Source: Rhodopirellula sp.
GTDB taxonomy: Bacteria > Planctomycetota > Planctomycetia > Planctomycetales > Planctomycetaceae
Length of the DNA: 53,882 nucleotides
Reading direction: 5' to 3'
Assembly (NCBI GenBank): GCA_013203845.1
Contig: JABMPE010000074.1
Coordinates: 1-53,882, forward strand
This document shows, in pieces, positions 53,788-53,882 of the stretch (positions within the stretch are counted from its first letter, which is position 1; the number at the start of each line of letters is the position of its first letter). The notes under the pieces are model-generated. The model worked only from the letters and a program-made list of their open reading frames with translations, was not told the DNA's origin and made no database searches. The translations under genes and the position numbers were made by a program.

Positions 53788-53882
53788 ATGCGCATCGTCC
53801 GCTTGCCCCGCCGCCGTTCTTTGCCATCGCGATCCGGGTTCACGTTGATTGAACTGCTGGTAGTGATCGCGATCATCGCGAT
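53788..53882 (+). CDS. DUF1559-type prepilin-like protein, N-terminal part (cut by window edge)
   Basis: The 31 visible residues read MRIVRLPRRRSLPSRSGFTLIELLVVIAII, a type IV prepilin leader: basic leader peptide, cleavage site SG|FTLIE with the conserved Glu at +5, then the hydrophobic helix. In planctomycetes this exact LIELLVVIAII start is characteristic of the abundant DUF1559 pseudopilin family, but the DUF1559 body lies outside the window. GAGAG lies just upstream of ATG. It could be assembled by a PilB-like ATPase such as the one at 19-21 kb. Confidence 0.88.
   Translation, partial: MRIVRLPRRRSLPSRSGFTLIELLVVIAIIA

Noticed and set aside
1-53882. Defence system, prophage or secondary-metabolite cluster
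   Set aside because: No nuclease, restriction, toxin-antitoxin, phage structural, integrase, PKS or NRPS motifs were recognised in any credible ORF.

Overview
The window looks like chromosomal DNA of a planctomycete (Planctomycetota, probably a Planctomycetaceae-like marine lineage). This rests on content rather than a database search: a secreted sulfatase, secreted PQQ-repeat and HEAT/sugar-binding-like proteins, Gfo/Idh/MocA dehydrogenases, a membrane-tethered PilB/GspE ATPase, a prepilin-type start of the DUF1559 kind at the right edge, SpoIIE/RsbW-type signalling proteins with receiver domains, and moderately high GC with loosely packed genes. No rRNA, tRNA, CRISPR array, intact IS or prophage was recognised.

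Left part (1-12.2 kb): the tail of a CorA-like transporter; a receiver-PAS-PP2C phosphatase; a sulfatase; a degraded patch with an IS5-type transposase fragment beside the N-terminus of a DUF389 gene; a Zn-ribbon protein; a DASS/SLC13 anion symporter; a small helical protein; a P2-type cation ATPase; then a second decayed patch (truncated UspA, a terminator, TTTGTGTCTC repeats, and a Gfo/Idh/MocA fragment); and a secreted alpha/beta hydrolase.

Middle (12-32 kb): an orphan MotB-like protein; a three-gene minus-strand unit (Gfo/Idh/MocA, HEAT-like exported protein, PQQ propeller); an amicyanin-like copper protein and a D-threonine-aldolase-like enzyme converging on a bidirectional terminator; a GspE/PilB ATPase with exported-looking N-terminus, an unknown protein, a CvpA-like protein and a glycine-rich membrane protein; an FHA-EAL phosphodiesterase; a translationally coupled pair made of an exported FMN-binding protein and a membrane polyferredoxin that together resemble a split NosR/NapGH electron-transfer module; a PhyH dioxygenase; and an SSS sodium symporter with palindromic upstream sites.

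Right part (32-54 kb): a palindromic repeat, a membrane-integral sigma-54 activator, an acyltransferase-3/SGNH O-acetylase, a malate/L-lactate dehydrogenase family enzyme, two nested palindromic repeats, a small unknown protein, ispG, an ABC exporter whose permease seems split by a frameshift, a receiver-RsbW-like kinase, a large hybrid histidine kinase, a strongly charge-segregated disordered protein with a clear terminator, a TPR lipoprotein, and the beginning of a DUF1559-type pseudopilin.

The most unusual items are the sigma-54 activator with a PDZ-like and multi-TM sensor, the FMN-TPR/polyferredoxin pair, the membrane-anchored PilB, and the alternating acidic/polyarginine protein. I did not find a convincing entirely new multi-gene system. 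All family calls come from reading motifs and could not be checked by search.
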